Shown here in pieces: positions 25,595-35,097 of a stretch of DNA of 64,000 nucleotides (positions are counted from its first letter, which is position 1; each line of letters starts with the position of its first letter). The DNA lies in NCBI RefSeq assembly GCF_009834515.1, contig NZ_CP019426.1, positions 372,001 to 436,000 of the forward strand. The letters are read 5' to 3'. This stretch comes from Pseudomonas sp. R84. GTDB taxonomy: Bacteria > Pseudomonadota > Gammaproteobacteria > Pseudomonadales > Pseudomonadaceae. Under the pieces are notes generated by a model. The model was not told the origin of the DNA and did not search any database. It was given only the letters and a program-made list of their open reading frames with translations. Both the position numbers and the translations under genes were made by a program.

Positions 25595-26382
25595 AGGGCT
25601 GCCAGGGTGTGCAGGACAGCAACACGCAATGGATTGGTCTCCACGCTCAGCAGCTTGATCGCCAAGGCGCAGCAGACCACGATCAACATGGGTTTGATCA
25701 AGCGTGGGCCGACGCGCACGGCGGCTCTGGCGCCGAGTTGTGCGCCAAGAAAGGCTGCCAAAGCCATGGCAATCGCGATCGGCCAGATGATCACGCCTTT
25801 GGTGATGAAAACTGACAGCGAACCCAGGTTGCACGAAGCGTTGGCCAGTTTGGTGAAGCTCATGGCCCGCATCATGCCAAGCCCGCAGAGCAGCACGAAA
25901 CCGACGATAAAGAACGAGCCTACACCCGGACCGAAGATGCCGTCGTAGAAGCCCAGGATCGGCGCCACGGTGAACGAGAACAGTAGAATGCCGATTCTCT
26001 TGCGACGATCCTCATGGGCCAGTTTCGGCGAGAGCGCAAAGTAGATCGCCACCAGAATAAGCATGACGGGCACGCACACTTCCAGATAGCGCTTATCAAT
26101 AGAACTGACCAAGAGTGCTCCGCTGGCGCCGCCGAGAAATGCGCAGATAACCAGGAAACGTCCTTCGCGCCATTCAATCATGCCTTTGCGAGCGAAAGTG
26201 ACCGTGGCCGAAATAGTCGCCGACGCGGCCTGGAACTTGTTGGTGGCAATCGCACTGATCGGGTCGACACCGGCCAGAAACAAGGCAGGCAAAGTAATCA
26301 ATCCACCTCCCCCGGCAATCGCATCAAAAAAACCGGCGCAAAAAGCCACGAGCGCCAACATGCCAATTACATCCCAAGCCAT
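25591..26382 (-). CDS. TSUP family (TauE/SafE) membrane transporter
   Basis: A 263-residue protein with about seven to eight hydrophobic helices. 'GFFDAIAGGGGLITLPALFLAG' near residues 18-40 is the TSUP signature, repeated in degenerate form as 'GFYDGIFGPGVGSFFIVGFVLL' in the second half. TSUP proteins move sulphite, sulphoacetate, taurine-related or other small organosulphur anions. Its substrate may relate to the oxygenase just upstream, 76 bases away. Confidence 0.87.
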   Translation of the reverse strand: MAWDVIGMLALVAFCAGFFDAIAGGGGLITLPALFLAGVDPISAIATNKFQAASATISATVTFARKGMIEWREGRFLVICAFLGGASGALLVSSIDKRYLEVCVPVMLILVAIYFALSPKLAHEDRRKRIGILLFSFTVAPILGFYDGIFGPGVGSFFIVGFVLLCGLGMMRAMSFTKLANASCNLGSLSVFITKGVIIWPIAIAMALAAFLGAQLGARAAVRVGPRLIKPMLIVVCCALAIKLLSVETNPLRVAVLHTLAAL

Positions 26383-26458
26383 TACATTTTCCCTTTTATA
26401 GTTATTGGCCAGCCATCCACATGACTGGCCATTCTGCAGCTTTGACGTGCGGTAAATA

Positions 26459-27538
26459 TCAGCCCTGAATCAGCAGCGGATCGTCTGAAATGACGATCGG
26501 CGACGAGAACTTCGACAAGCCGAAGATGCGCACCAGTACACGTCGATTGTCTTTGATGACATCACGACAGTGCAGGGCCCGGACGTTATTGATCACCATG
26601 GCCGATTCTTGCGTCAGTGTGTATTGCACCGGTGTTGCTTTACCCACGCTTTGGCAAAGCGCGGAATAAGCCGCTTTTACAAAGTCCGAGGCGTTTTCGT
26701 TGACCGAAAAACGGTAAGAGTTGAATCGCGCGGCGAATCCGACGTTGTCATCGAACTCCAGAATCGAAACATTCCGGCCGTCTTCGCCCTTGCCATTGAC
26801 GAAAGAGTCGCTGCGGGTGAACTGGAAGCTGCCTGTCGTCAGTGCGAGGCATCCAGTGACGCCGATTTCGTCCAGCAGAGGTGGCAGCGGAATCACCGAG
26901 GTCGGTTCCAGGCCTGGATTCCACAGCGCCGATAGAATCAACGACGAAGGCGAGGGCGAGTGCCCGTCCTGCGCATTGACGGCGCACCAGTACGGCGCTT
27001 CGGTGTGCGGGCCGAGCGCGAGACCGGAGTGGGAACTCAGCTCTTTGATTTCCGGTTCATCATTGATTTTGGTCAGCCCGCCGCCCTTGAAGTTGGCGAC
27101 GAGCCGGACGAGTTTGCCTTCGTTGTCCATGTCGTAGGCAAAGGAGCTGTTATCCACCAGTTTCAACAGAATCTGATTGCGTGCCGCCAGACACAGTACG
27201 TCGTGACGATTCTCCAGAGCGGCCAGCTCGGGAAGTTCATCCGGTGGGCTGGTCTCGGTGAATGTTTGCATCCCCTCAAAAATCAGCAGGGAAACCAGGC
27301 CGTCTGAGTAAGCGCCCAGTAGTTCGCATTGATCCTTGGAAAACGAAAACTTCAACTCGGTCGCTGCCAGCGAGGCCTTGGACTTGGCACCTGCGATTTG
27401 TGGCCCGCCCATGACCGCCAGTTCTTCGGAGAAGGTGTGCAGCAGCTTTGCTTGTTGCGTATCAAAACTGAAAGTTCTGACTTCCTGTTCAACTAAAGAC
27501 TCAACGGTTTTATTGGTTTGTTGTAGGACTTCGGTCAT
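26459..27538 (-). CDS. Fe(II)/2-oxoglutarate oxygenase, clavaminate-synthase-like
   Basis: A 359-residue protein. The metal triad is readable: His178-x-Glu180 in 'LGPHTEAPY' and His323 in 'RALHCRD', followed by Arg in 'NRRVLVRIF' for 2-oxoglutarate. HxE rather than HxD, with 'NNVRALH', is the form found in the clavaminate synthase and arginine-hydroxylase branch of the TauD/TfdA superfamily. It probably hydroxylates a free or carrier-bound amino acid. It heads a four-gene minus-strand cluster with TSUP exporter, hydrolase and a membrane protein. Confidence 0.82.
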   Translation of the reverse strand: MTEVLQQTNKTVESLVEQEVRTFSFDTQQAKLLHTFSEELAVMGGPQIAGAKSKASLAATELKFSFSKDQCELLGAYSDGLVSLLIFEGMQTFTETSPPDELPELAALENRHDVLCLAARNQILLKLVDNSSFAYDMDNEGKLVRLVANFKGGGLTKINDEPEIKELSSHSGLALGPHTEAPYWCAVNAQDGHSPSPSSLILSALWNPGLEPTSVIPLPPLLDEIGVTGCLALTTGSFQFTRSDSFVNGKGEDGRNVSILEFDDNVGFAARFNSYRFSVNENASDFVKAAYSALCQSVGKATPVQYTLTQESAMVINNVRALHCRDVIKDNRRVLVRIFGLSKFSSPIVISDDPLLIQG

Positions 27539-28079
27539 TGTTTACATCCCTGTCGTATCGGCTCCCTTTGTATTTTTTTGTGGGAGCTGTTGGCTGTTTC
27601 GATGATGCAATGCGTGCCGAGCGCACGCACAGATCCGGACGTGGGCGAGTTGATACAGGTCTGGTTTTTTCGGGAGGGCACAGGGCGCTGTGACGCGACA
27701 GTTCAAACAAGTGTTGAATGCCGGTTCAATGTTTGCTGTCGCTTGCCTGACAGTTGAAACAACAGCAGATGACCTGCGCTGAGGTCTTGTCCTCCATGAC
27801 AACTTTATGAGGGGTCTTTGTTCTGCAAGCGATCCTGCTTGCAGACGCAACTCTCCTGCTGCCTGCAATAACCTCGGTAGGTTCCGATGATTAGAGGGCG
27901 CGGAGTGCGTTAATTGGGTAATGCGTTAAACGCCGGTCATCAGGGCTGAACTGCCCAGCGAACATTCTCGACAGTCAGCAATGACCTGCCGGAAAAAGCT
28001 GACGGAGCCTAACATCAAAATAATGGCCAGCAAAAGCACTGAAAGAGGGGGTGAAGCGCGGCCTGTTAAATCGCAGGCA
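27539..28079. other. Intergenic stretch before the oxygenase cluster
   Basis: This 541-base gap should hold the promoter of the oxygenase gene. Open frames in it are short and overlap each other. I see no regulator site I can name and no RNA gene. Confidence 0.4.
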
Positions 28080-28113
28080 TAAAAAAACCCTGAATCTTGC
28101 GATTCAGGGTTTT
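28080..28113 (-). terminator. Intrinsic terminator after tRNA-Phe
   Basis: On the minus strand ACCCTGAATC pairs with GATTCAGGGT around GCAA, followed by seven T residues. It starts eight bases beyond the tRNA. Confidence 0.9.
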
Positions 28114-28120
28114 CGGTATT

Positions 28121-28196
28121 TGGTGCCCAGAGACGGAATCGAACCGCCGACACGGGGATTTTCAATCCCCTGCTCTACCGACTGAGCTATCTGGGC
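28121..28196 (-). tRNA. tRNA-Phe (anticodon GAA)
   Basis: A 76-nt gene with encoded CCA: acceptor GCCCAGA/TCTGGGC, D arm GCTCAGTCGGTAGAGC, anticodon stem GGGGA/TCCCC with loop TTGAAAA, T arm GGTTCGATTCC. No integration remnant is apparent on its 3' side. Confidence 0.96.
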
Positions 28197-28300
28197 AACG
28201 GGGCGCATTAAAAGGGTTTTTCGGATTTACGTCAACGACTTTTTTAAAATTTCTTAAATTAATTCCGTCGCTTACGATCCGACCCCCGATTTTGCAGGGT

Positions 28301-28573
28301 TTACTCTGCAGGCGGAACGTAGCCTTCGGCCTTGGCGTATTCCTCGCCGGAGAAGTACTTGTCCATTTCGCCCTGAAGATATTTGCGATCTTCGGCGTTC
28401 ATCATGTTCAGACGTTTTTCGTTGATCAGCAGGGTCTGGTGTTTCTGCCAGTCAGCCCAGGCCTTGGCGGAGACGTGGTCAAAAATATCCTGACCTTTGG
28501 CGCCCGGGAAAGGAGCACGTTCCAGCGCGGGCAATTCTTCTTTGTACTTACGGCACATGATAGTGCGGGTCAT
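28301..28573 (-). CDS. yggX: Probable Fe(2+)-trafficking / oxidative damage protection protein YggX
   Basis: A 90-residue protein of family-standard length. '[24 protein letters not shown]' at the start contains the conserved Cys7 and '[26 protein letters not shown]' is the C-terminal helix. YggX protects iron-sulphur proteins against oxidation. Its ATG overlaps mutY by four bases, the usual mutY-yggX operon, fitting since MutY itself carries a 4Fe-4S cluster. Confidence 0.96.
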   Translation of the reverse strand: MTRTIMCRKYKEELPALERAPFPGAKGQDIFDHVSAKAWADWQKHQTLLINEKRLNMMNAEDRKYLQGEMDKYFSGEEYAKAEGYVPPAE

Positions 28574-29637
28574 GGCGACTCTCCTGCATTCAAGACGGCG
28601 GCCGCGCGTTCGAGCAAGGTTTTGACCGGGGCGGCGAGGCCCAGGCGCGGCGGGGTGGCGAGGTTATACCAGAGCCAGTCGGCCTCGGCCACGTGATGGG
28701 CGGCCTCCTGCACCTGAACCAGCCAGGGTTCGATGGACAGCTGGAAATGGCTGAACGTATGGACAAGGCTCGGCAGGGCCTGCTGCTCGCCCATGGTCAG
28801 CGAGTGCTGATCGGCGAGATGTTGCAGGTCGTCGAGGTCATCGAGTTCCGGCAGGCTCCACAGGCCGCCCCACAAACCTGTTGAGGGGCGGCGGTAAAGC
28901 AGAATCGCGCCGTCGCCATTGGCGAGCATCGGCATCAGCGTGCGCTTCTGCGGGATGGCTTTGCGCGGCTTGGGAATCGGGTAGCGGGTTTCGAGGCCGA
29001 GCATGTGCGCCTCGCAGCCACGCTCCAGTGGACACAGCAGGCAACTCGGCTTGCTGCGCGTACACAGTGTGGCGCCGAGATCCATCATCGCCTGGGTGTA
29101 AGCGTTGACCCGATCGTGCGGCGTAAAGCGCTCAGCGTTGGCCCAGAGCTGTTTGGCGACCTTCGGCTCCCCGGGATAGCCCTCTTGCGCGGTAAAGCGT
29201 GCCAGCACGCGTTTGACGTTGCCGTCGAGAATCGGCGCGCGCAGGCCCATGCTGATGCTGGCGATGGCACCAGCGGTGGACAGGCCAATGCCCGGCAGAT
29301 CCGTAAGCTTTTCAACGTCACGCGGAAATTCGCCGCCGTACTGGCTGACGACAATCTTTGCGGTCTTCTGCAAATTGCGTGCGCGGGTGTAGTAACCCAG
29401 CCCCGTCCACAGATGCAGCACTTCGTCTTCGGGGGCTTCGGCCAGCGCTTCGACCGTCGGCAGCGCGGCCATGAAACGGTCGAAATAGTTGAGCACCGTG
29501 CTGACCTGGGTCTGCTGCAACATGATCTCCGACACCCATACCCGATACGGGTTGATGTCCTGCTGCCAAGGCAGATCGTGGCGGCCGTGGCGGTCGAACC
29601 AATCCAGCACCGCCGTGGAAAATTGCTCCGCTCTCAT
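28570..29637 (-). CDS. mutY: A/G-specific adenine glycosylase MutY
   Basis: A 355-residue base-excision repair enzyme removing adenine opposite 8-oxoguanine. Helix-hairpin-helix '[17 protein letters not shown]' near residues 111-127, catalytic Glu37 region '[10 protein letters not shown]', Asp in '[10 protein letters not shown]', and the iron-sulphur Cys set C-x6-C-x2-C-x5-C ('[17 protein letters not shown]') are all present. The C-terminal NUDIX-like domain has '[19 protein letters not shown]'. It overlaps asmA and yggX by four bases each. Confidence 0.98.
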   Translation of the reverse strand: MRAEQFSTAVLDWFDRHGRHDLPWQQDINPYRVWVSEIMLQQTQVSTVLNYFDRFMAALPTVEALAEAPEDEVLHLWTGLGYYTRARNLQKTAKIVVSQYGGEFPRDVEKLTDLPGIGLSTAGAIASISMGLRAPILDGNVKRVLARFTAQEGYPGEPKVAKQLWANAERFTPHDRVNAYTQAMMDLGATLCTRSKPSCLLCPLERGCEAHMLGLETRYPIPKPRKAIPQKRTLMPMLANGDGAILLYRRPSTGLWGGLWSLPELDDLDDLQHLADQHSLTMGEQQALPSLVHTFSHFQLSIEPWLVQVQEAAHHVAEADWLWYNLATPPRLGLAAPVKTLLERAAAVLNAGESP

Positions 29638-31859
29638 CGCTTGAACAGCCCCTTCAATGCGTTTTTCAATTCCGGGCTGACCTTGTCACCGAGTTTCTCG
29701 TCGATCTTCTCGCTGAGCTTGTCGCCGGCCAGCTTGGTTGCGACCTGACCGAGGCGATCGTTGTCGACGCGGCAGGCCTTGGCGCCCAATTCGAGAGGGC
29801 CACGGCAGCGCAGCGGCCATTCGATGCCGACGAATTTTTCGCCGACCTGACACGCCGGATCCGGCATGGCACTGGTATCGCCTTCGACGATGATGCCGAC
29901 GCGGTAATCCATGCCGAGCACACGCAGGTCGATGTCGCCGTCACCGTTGACGGTCATGCCGGGGATGCGCACCTTCAGATCCGGGTTGCTGGCAATGCCA
30001 TTGCGGAAGGTCAGGTTGCCTTTCAGCTCCTGGAACGGTGTGTCCTTGCCGCGTGGCTCGCCGCTGAGGGTTTTGCGGTTAAGCGTGGCGATGCCTTTGC
30101 ACAGTTGCTGCTCAAGGTTGGCGTTGAGCAGCACGCCGTTGTTGATCACGAAACTGGCGTTGCCGTTAAGCGTATCGATCAGTGCCTGCTGGCTGTTACC
30201 GCTGCCGGTTACGTTGCTGGTGAGGGTTACCAGACCTTTTACCGGCGGGCTCTTGCCTTGGCTTTCGAGGATTTTTTCTACGGGGACGCGGTTGAGTCTG
30301 GTCTGCAGGTTCAGCACTGGCGCGCTCGGGCGCACATCAAGTGTGCCGTTGGCTGCGAAGCCGCCGTTGTACAGCTCGCCGCTCAGGTTGGTCAGGGTCA
30401 GCAGGCCGCCCTGGCCGGTAGCTTTCAGTGCGGCGTTCTGGATCGGCAATTTGTCGAGAGTCAGCTGGCCGAAGGTCAGGTCGGCGTCCACATCGAGTTT
30501 GGCTAAACGTTCAACCGGTAACAAGCGCTCGGTGCTCCAGGCGGTTTTGCTTGGTTTGTCCGGCAGAGGCGTTGAGCCCGCGCCGGCCATGGCATCGGCT
30601 TCGGTGCTGGCGACTTCAGCTTGGCGCGTTTGTGTGGCGTTGGCGGCTTTTTCCGATTTTGGTGGCAGGTAACGGTCAGCGTTGAACGTGTCAGCCTTGA
30701 GGATCGCCCGCAACGATTGCTTGGCGAAGTCTTCGACGGCGATGCGGCCGCTGAAGCTGCTGTCGTCGAGTTTCAGGTTGATGTTGTCGAAGGCGATGCT
30801 GGTTGGCGTGGCAGCAACGCGGCTGACCAGTTCGACCTTGCTCAGACTGCCTTCGGCCATGGCCGGGAGTTTCTGACCGATGCTGTCGACGAACTTCGCC
30901 AGATCGAACTGGGCGATGGAGATGCCGCCGCTGATCTGCGGGGTCTTGTCGAGGTCGTTGGCTTTCAGTTCGCCCAAGGCGCGCAACTGGTTGGCGGAGA
31001 TCTTGATGCCAGTCCATTCGGCGACGTTCGCGGCTTTGTCCAGCGATAACTGGCCCTGAGCTGCGAATGTCATGGTTTTGCCTTGCAACGGATCGCCGGC
31101 CAGTTCGCCGGACAGCTTCATGTCTTCGAACCTGTAGCGTTGCAGCGCGCGCTCGATGCGCAGCTCGCCGGTGAGTTCGGTACGCACGCGCAGAACCGGC
31201 TGATTAGTACCGAGGAATGCAGTGGCTTTCACCGGGATATTGGTCGAGTCGTGTACCGGGCCGGTGCTCAGCTGGATACTTTCGGCGCTGAATTGCTTGC
31301 CGGTCTTCTCGTCGTTGTATTCAACGCGGGCGTTGTTGACGGTCAGGCTATCGATGTCGAGGCGGATCGGCTGCGGCGGTTTTTCCACTGCAACAGGGGC
31401 TTCGCTGGCCGGCTGGCCCGGGGTAGCGGCTGGCGGCGTTGCTCCGGCAGGGGCGGGCACCTTGCCGATGTCTTCCCAATTGCCGTGGCCGTCCTTGTCG
31501 CGGTTCAGGCGCAGGTTCAGGCCTTCGACGCGCACGTCGCTCATCTGCACTTCACGGCGCAGCAGCGGCAGCACGCGCACGGACAGACCGAGCATCTGCA
31601 AATCGGCAAACGGTTCGGCAGGTTTGACCAGGGTGGCGACGCTGGCCTCGTGCAATTCCAGGCCAAGCCATGGGAACAGGCTCCAGCCGATATCGCCATT
31701 GAGCGTCAGCTCGATGTGGGCCTTGTCGCGGGCTATCTGGCGGATCTCGTCTTTGTAATCGTTGGGATCGAAGAGGTGGGTCAGGGCAAAACCTGCCGCC
31801 ACGATGATCAGCAACAGCCCGAGAAGTACCAGACCCAGGATTTTGCCGAACGCTTTCAT
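29634..31859 (-). CDS. AsmA family envelope protein
   Basis: A 741-residue protein with one N-terminal membrane helix (residues about 7-29) and a long periplasmic beta-rich region. 'FDPNDYKDEIRQIARDKAHIELTLNGDIGWSLFPWLGLEL' is the conserved AsmA N-terminal block. The C-terminal part contains 'INNGVLLNANLEQQLCKG' and ends in charged helices. AsmA-like proteins span the periplasm and help phospholipid supply to the outer membrane. It leads the asmA-mutY-yggX operon. Confidence 0.93.
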   Translation of the reverse strand: MKAFGKILGLVLLGLLLIIVAAGFALTHLFDPNDYKDEIRQIARDKAHIELTLNGDIGWSLFPWLGLELHEASVATLVKPAEPFADLQMLGLSVRVLPLLRREVQMSDVRVEGLNLRLNRDKDGHGNWEDIGKVPAPAGATPPAATPGQPASEAPVAVEKPPQPIRLDIDSLTVNNARVEYNDEKTGKQFSAESIQLSTGPVHDSTNIPVKATAFLGTNQPVLRVRTELTGELRIERALQRYRFEDMKLSGELAGDPLQGKTMTFAAQGQLSLDKAANVAEWTGIKISANQLRALGELKANDLDKTPQISGGISIAQFDLAKFVDSIGQKLPAMAEGSLSKVELVSRVAATPTSIAFDNINLKLDDSSFSGRIAVEDFAKQSLRAILKADTFNADRYLPPKSEKAANATQTRQAEVASTEADAMAGAGSTPLPDKPSKTAWSTERLLPVERLAKLDVDADLTFGQLTLDKLPIQNAALKATGQGGLLTLTNLSGELYNGGFAANGTLDVRPSAPVLNLQTRLNRVPVEKILESQGKSPPVKGLVTLTSNVTGSGNSQQALIDTLNGNASFVINNGVLLNANLEQQLCKGIATLNRKTLSGEPRGKDTPFQELKGNLTFRNGIASNPDLKVRIPGMTVNGDGDIDLRVLGMDYRVGIIVEGDTSAMPDPACQVGEKFVGIEWPLRCRGPLELGAKACRVDNDRLGQVATKLAGDKLSEKIDEKLGDKVSPELKNALKGLFKR

Positions 31860-31937
31860 GGGCGAGTCCTTGTAGTTAGTCGAATTCGTAATTTAGCCGG
31901 GGAGTATAGCGCTGCAACCACCCGGTTCGCTGTGACG

Positions 31938-32342
31938 TCATGTTGCCAGGACCTCCAGCGGTACCTGCAACTTGGCGGCCAGTGCCTGAGCCTCAAGATG
32001 CTCCGCAGGGGCCAGCAGGCGCAGTTCGGCCCCCGCTTGCGACGCCATTTTCTGCGCTTGGTTCACCAGCCGTTCGGCAACCCCACGGCGGCGGGTAACT
32101 TTTCTTACGCATAAATGGGACAAGTACCAGACGTCGTGGTGCCTTTGCAGAATGGCTGCACCGAGCAAGCGGTCGTTGAAGCGGCCAGCAATAAAAGAGC
32201 CGTCTGCGAGGGCGCCTTCGATCAGGTCAGCCTCCCCGGAAAACGGCGTGAACAGCCATTCTGGCGCGTCGCGATAGATCTTCTGCAGATCCTGTTGATC
32301 CTGATAGCTGGCGTCTTTCAAGGCTTGGACAATGATCGGCAT
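31938..32342 (-). CDS. GNAT protein of the PanZ/PanM type
   Basis: A 134-residue GNAT fold. 'FNDRLLGAAIL' and the acetyl-CoA loop 'LCVRKVTRRRGVAERLV' (near residues 78-94) closely resemble E. coli PanZ/PanM (FNERLLAA..., LRVREVTRRRGVG), which binds acetyl-CoA or CoA and promotes maturation and feedback inhibition of PanD. In Pseudomonas, whether it acts on PanD is an inference. It is preceded by a promoter region shared with the divergent MFS gene. Confidence 0.75.
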   Translation of the reverse strand: MPIIVQALKDASYQDQQDLQKIYRDAPEWLFTPFSGEADLIEGALADGSFIAGRFNDRLLGAAILQRHHDVWYLSHLCVRKVTRRRGVAERLVNQAQKMASQAGAELRLLAPAEHLEAQALAAKLQVPLEVLAT

Positions 32343-32565
32343 GACGTTTTCCTGGTGGTACGAGAACAGATGACAGAAAAAAGGTGATATCAGTTTGGTT
32401 TTTCTGTCACGTGCAAATGGTAACCTTCGCCCGTTCGTCCGTCCTTCTGCGACTTAACGTCGCGCCTTCAAGGAGCTTCACCCAAAAAAACGGTCATGCC
32501 TGCGTGCATAAAGGCCGGGGGTGAACAGTGGCTGGCGAACCATACTAATAATTGGGGGATACACA

Positions 32566-34230
32566 ATGAGCACGAGCATCACGGCGGACGGCCTCAAAGC
32601 CGACCAGCCCGCGTTCCTGTCCAAGGAACGCATCATCGCCAAACCCGGTTTCAACCGTTGGCTGGTTCCACCGGCCGCTCTGGCCATCCACCTGTGCATC
32701 GGCATGGCCTACGGCTTCTCGGTGTTCTGGTTGCCGCTGTCCAAGGCGCTGGGCGTTACTGCTCCGGTGGCTTGCGCACCGGACATGAGCTTCATCGCAC
32801 AAGTGTTTTCGTCGCAATGCGACTGGCCGATCTCCATGCTCGGCTGGATCTACACCCTGTTCTTCATCTTCCTCGGCTGCTCGGCAGCGATCTGGGGTGG
32901 CTGGCTCGAACACGCAGGCCCTCGCAAGGCCGGCGTGGTATCGGCACTATGCTGGTGCGGCGGTCTGCTGATTTCGGCGCTGGGTATCTATACCCACCAG
33001 ATTTGGCTGATGTGGATCGGCTCCGGCGTGATCGGTGGTATCGGTCTGGGTCTGGGCTATATCTCGCCGGTTTCGACCCTGATCAAGTGGTTCCCGGACA
33101 AGCGCGGCATGGCCACTGGCATGGCGATCATGGGCTTCGGTGGCGGCGCGATGGTCGGCGCACCGCTGGCAACCGCGCTGATGAGCCACTTTGGCTCGGC
33201 TGAAGGTGTTGGCGTCTGGCAGAGCTTCGTGGCCATGGCTGCTATCTACTTTGTGTTCATGATCGGTGGCGCGCTGGCTTACCGCGTGCCGCCAACCGGC
33301 TGGAAACCTGAAGGCTGGACCGCTCCGGCGAAAAAGGCTTCCAATTCGATGATCACGCATCGCCACGTGCACGTGAATGTGGCGTGGAAAACCCCGCAAT
33401 TCCGTCTGGTCTGGCTGGTGCTGTGCCTGAACGTATCCGCCGGTATCGGTATCCTCGGCATGGCTTCGCCACTGCTGCAGGAAGTGTTCGGCGGCAAGTT
33501 GCTGGGTGTTGATGTGCCATTTGGCCAGCTCGATGCCGGGCAACTGGCGTCGATCGCGGCGATTGCTGCCGGTTTCACCGGTCTGTTGAGCCTGTTCAAC
33601 ATCGGTGGCCGCTTCTTCTGGGCCTCGTTCTCGGACTACCTGGGCCGCAAAAACACCTATTTCGTGTTCTTCGCCCTGGGTTTTGCCCTGTACGCGCTGA
33701 TCCCGAACATGGGTCATTTGGGCAACGTTGCACTGTTCGTGGCGGCGTTCTGCATCATTCTGTCGATGTACGGCGGCGGTTTCGCCACGGTTCCGGCGTA
33801 CCTGGCTGACCTGTTCGGTACGCAGATGGTTGGTGCGATCCACGGTCGTCTGCTGACGGCTTGGGCTGCGGCTGGCGTGCTGGGTCCGGTGTTGGTGAAC
33901 TACCTGCGTGAATATCAGCTGAGCATCGGCGTTGAACGTGCTGCCGCATACGACATCACCTTGTACATCCTCGCCGGTCTGCTGGTGTTGGGTTTCCTGT
34001 GCAATCTGATGGTGCGTCCGGTGGCCGACAAGTACTTCATGACCGACGCGGAACTGGCGGCCGAACAGGCGCTGGGCCATGACAAGGGTGCTGATGCCAG
34101 CACGGTTCTGGAGTGGAAAGCCGCGCCGGGCAGCAAGCCGCTGGCGATCGCTGCGTGGCTGGTGGTGGGTATTCCGTTGGCGTGGGGTGTGTGGGTGACC
34201 CTGCAGAAGACGGCGGTACTGTTTCACTAA
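32566..34230 (+). CDS. OFA-family MFS transporter (oxalate/formate antiporter-like)
   Basis: ATG 32566, after TTGGGGG, gives 554 residues with about 12 helices plus an extended loop. 'IHLCIGMAYGFSVFWLPLSKALG' (TM1), 'GLGLGYISPVSTLIKWFPDKRGMATGMAIMGFGGGAMVGAPL' (TM4-5, given in part) and 'GALLFNIGGRFFWASFSDYLGRK'-like cytoplasmic loop fit the oxalate/formate antiporter family. The extra loop near residues 50-90 with 'QVFSSQCDWPISMLGW' is seen in a subset of these proteins. Substrate is unknown. Confidence 0.86.
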   Translation: MSTSITADGLKADQPAFLSKERIIAKPGFNRWLVPPAALAIHLCIGMAYGFSVFWLPLSKALGVTAPVACAPDMSFIAQVFSSQCDWPISMLGWIYTLFFIFLGCSAAIWGGWLEHAGPRKAGVVSALCWCGGLLISALGIYTHQIWLMWIGSGVIGGIGLGLGYISPVSTLIKWFPDKRGMATGMAIMGFGGGAMVGAPLATALMSHFGSAEGVGVWQSFVAMAAIYFVFMIGGALAYRVPPTGWKPEGWTAPAKKASNSMITHRHVHVNVAWKTPQFRLVWLVLCLNVSAGIGILGMASPLLQEVFGGKLLGVDVPFGQLDAGQLASIAAIAAGFTGLLSLFNIGGRFFWASFSDYLGRKNTYFVFFALGFALYALIPNMGHLGNVALFVAAFCIILSMYGGGFATVPAYLADLFGTQMVGAIHGRLLTAWAAAGVLGPVLVNYLREYQLSIGVERAAAYDITLYILAGLLVLGFLCNLMVRPVADKYFMTDAELAAEQALGHDKGADASTVLEWKAAPGSKPLAIAAWLVVGIPLAWGVWVTLQKTAVLFH

Positions 34231-34256
34231 GGTGTTAGCTGAATAAACACCGAACC

Positions 34257-34346
34257 TGTGGGAGCGAGCCTGCTCGCGAAGACGGAATGTCAGTCAACTT
34301 AATTGTTGGCTGACCCACCGCATTCGTGAGCAGGCTCGCTCCCACA
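34257..34346. repeat. REP pair (REPIN-like), copy 1
   Basis: TGTGGGAGCGAGCCTGCTCGCGAA and its inverted partner ending in GCTCGCTCCCACA flank a central inverted repeat GTCAGTCAAC/GTTGGCTGAC. Each arm folds on its own and the pair folds as one long hairpin. It lies between the MFS gene and hisB. Confidence 0.92.
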
Positions 34347-34503
34347 TTTGTTTTTGCGCTGCCTGTAATGGCTTGTATGGACATGTCTACCCGCGACAGC
34401 CGGGCGTTCTATCCGTCAGCCATCTCACCTCTCGTGTTTCTGTTTACGCCCCGCGTGCCTATAATGGCTGCCTTTTTCGCCCAATGATTTTGCGGAGCTG
34501 GTG

Positions 34504-35097
34504 ATGGCCGAACGTAAGGCTTCTGTCGAGCGCGACACTCTGGAAACCCAGATCAAAGCCTCGATCAACCTTGATGGCACCGGAAAGGCCCGATTCGATA
34601 TCGGTGTTCCTTTTCTTGAGCACATGCTGGATCAGATCGCCCGTCACGGGTTGATCGACCTGGATATTGAATGCAAGGGCGATCTGCATATCGACGACCA
34701 CCATACGGTGGAAGACGTCGGTATCACCCTCGGCCAGGCATTTGCCAAAGCCATCGGCGATAAAAAAGGCATCCGTCGCTACGGTCATGCCTACGTGCCG
34801 CTCGATGAAGCGCTGTCGCGCGTGGTCATCGACTTCTCCGGCCGTCCAGGCCTGCAGATGCACGTGCCGTACACCCGCGCCAGCGTCGGTGGTTTCGACG
34901 TAGACCTGTTCCAGGAATTCTTCCAGGGCTTCGTCAACCATGCGCTGGTCAGCCTGCACATCGACAACCTGCGCGGCACCAACACCCACCACCAGATCGA
35001 AACCGTGTTCAAGGCTTTCGGCCGCGCGCTGCGCATGGCCGTCGAGCTGGATGAGCGCATGGCCGGGCAAATGCCATCGACCAAAGGCGTTCTGTAA
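34504..35097 (+). CDS. hisB: Imidazoleglycerol-phosphate dehydratase
   Basis: A 197-residue HisB, step six of histidine synthesis. ATG 34504 is preferred over GTG 34501. The metal-binding His motifs are 'DDHHTVED' near 63-70 and '[16 protein letters not shown]' near 163-178. This is the monofunctional dehydratase without the N-terminal phosphatase domain of E. coli HisB. Its stop overlaps hisH (ATGC at 35097), starting hisB-hisH-DUF2164-hisA-hisF. Confidence 0.98.
   Translation: MAERKASVERDTLETQIKASINLDGTGKARFDIGVPFLEHMLDQIARHGLIDLDIECKGDLHIDDHHTVEDVGITLGQAFAKAIGDKKGIRRYGHAYVPLDEALSRVVIDFSGRPGLQMHVPYTRASVGGFDVDLFQEFFQGFVNHALVSLHIDNLRGTNTHHQIETVFKAFGRALRMAVELDERMAGQMPSTKGVL

Noticed and set aside
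24713..25834. Extension of the hydrolase frame upstream to 25834
   Set aside because: It runs antiphase through the TSUP gene. GTG 25594 overlapping the TSUP stop is the better start.
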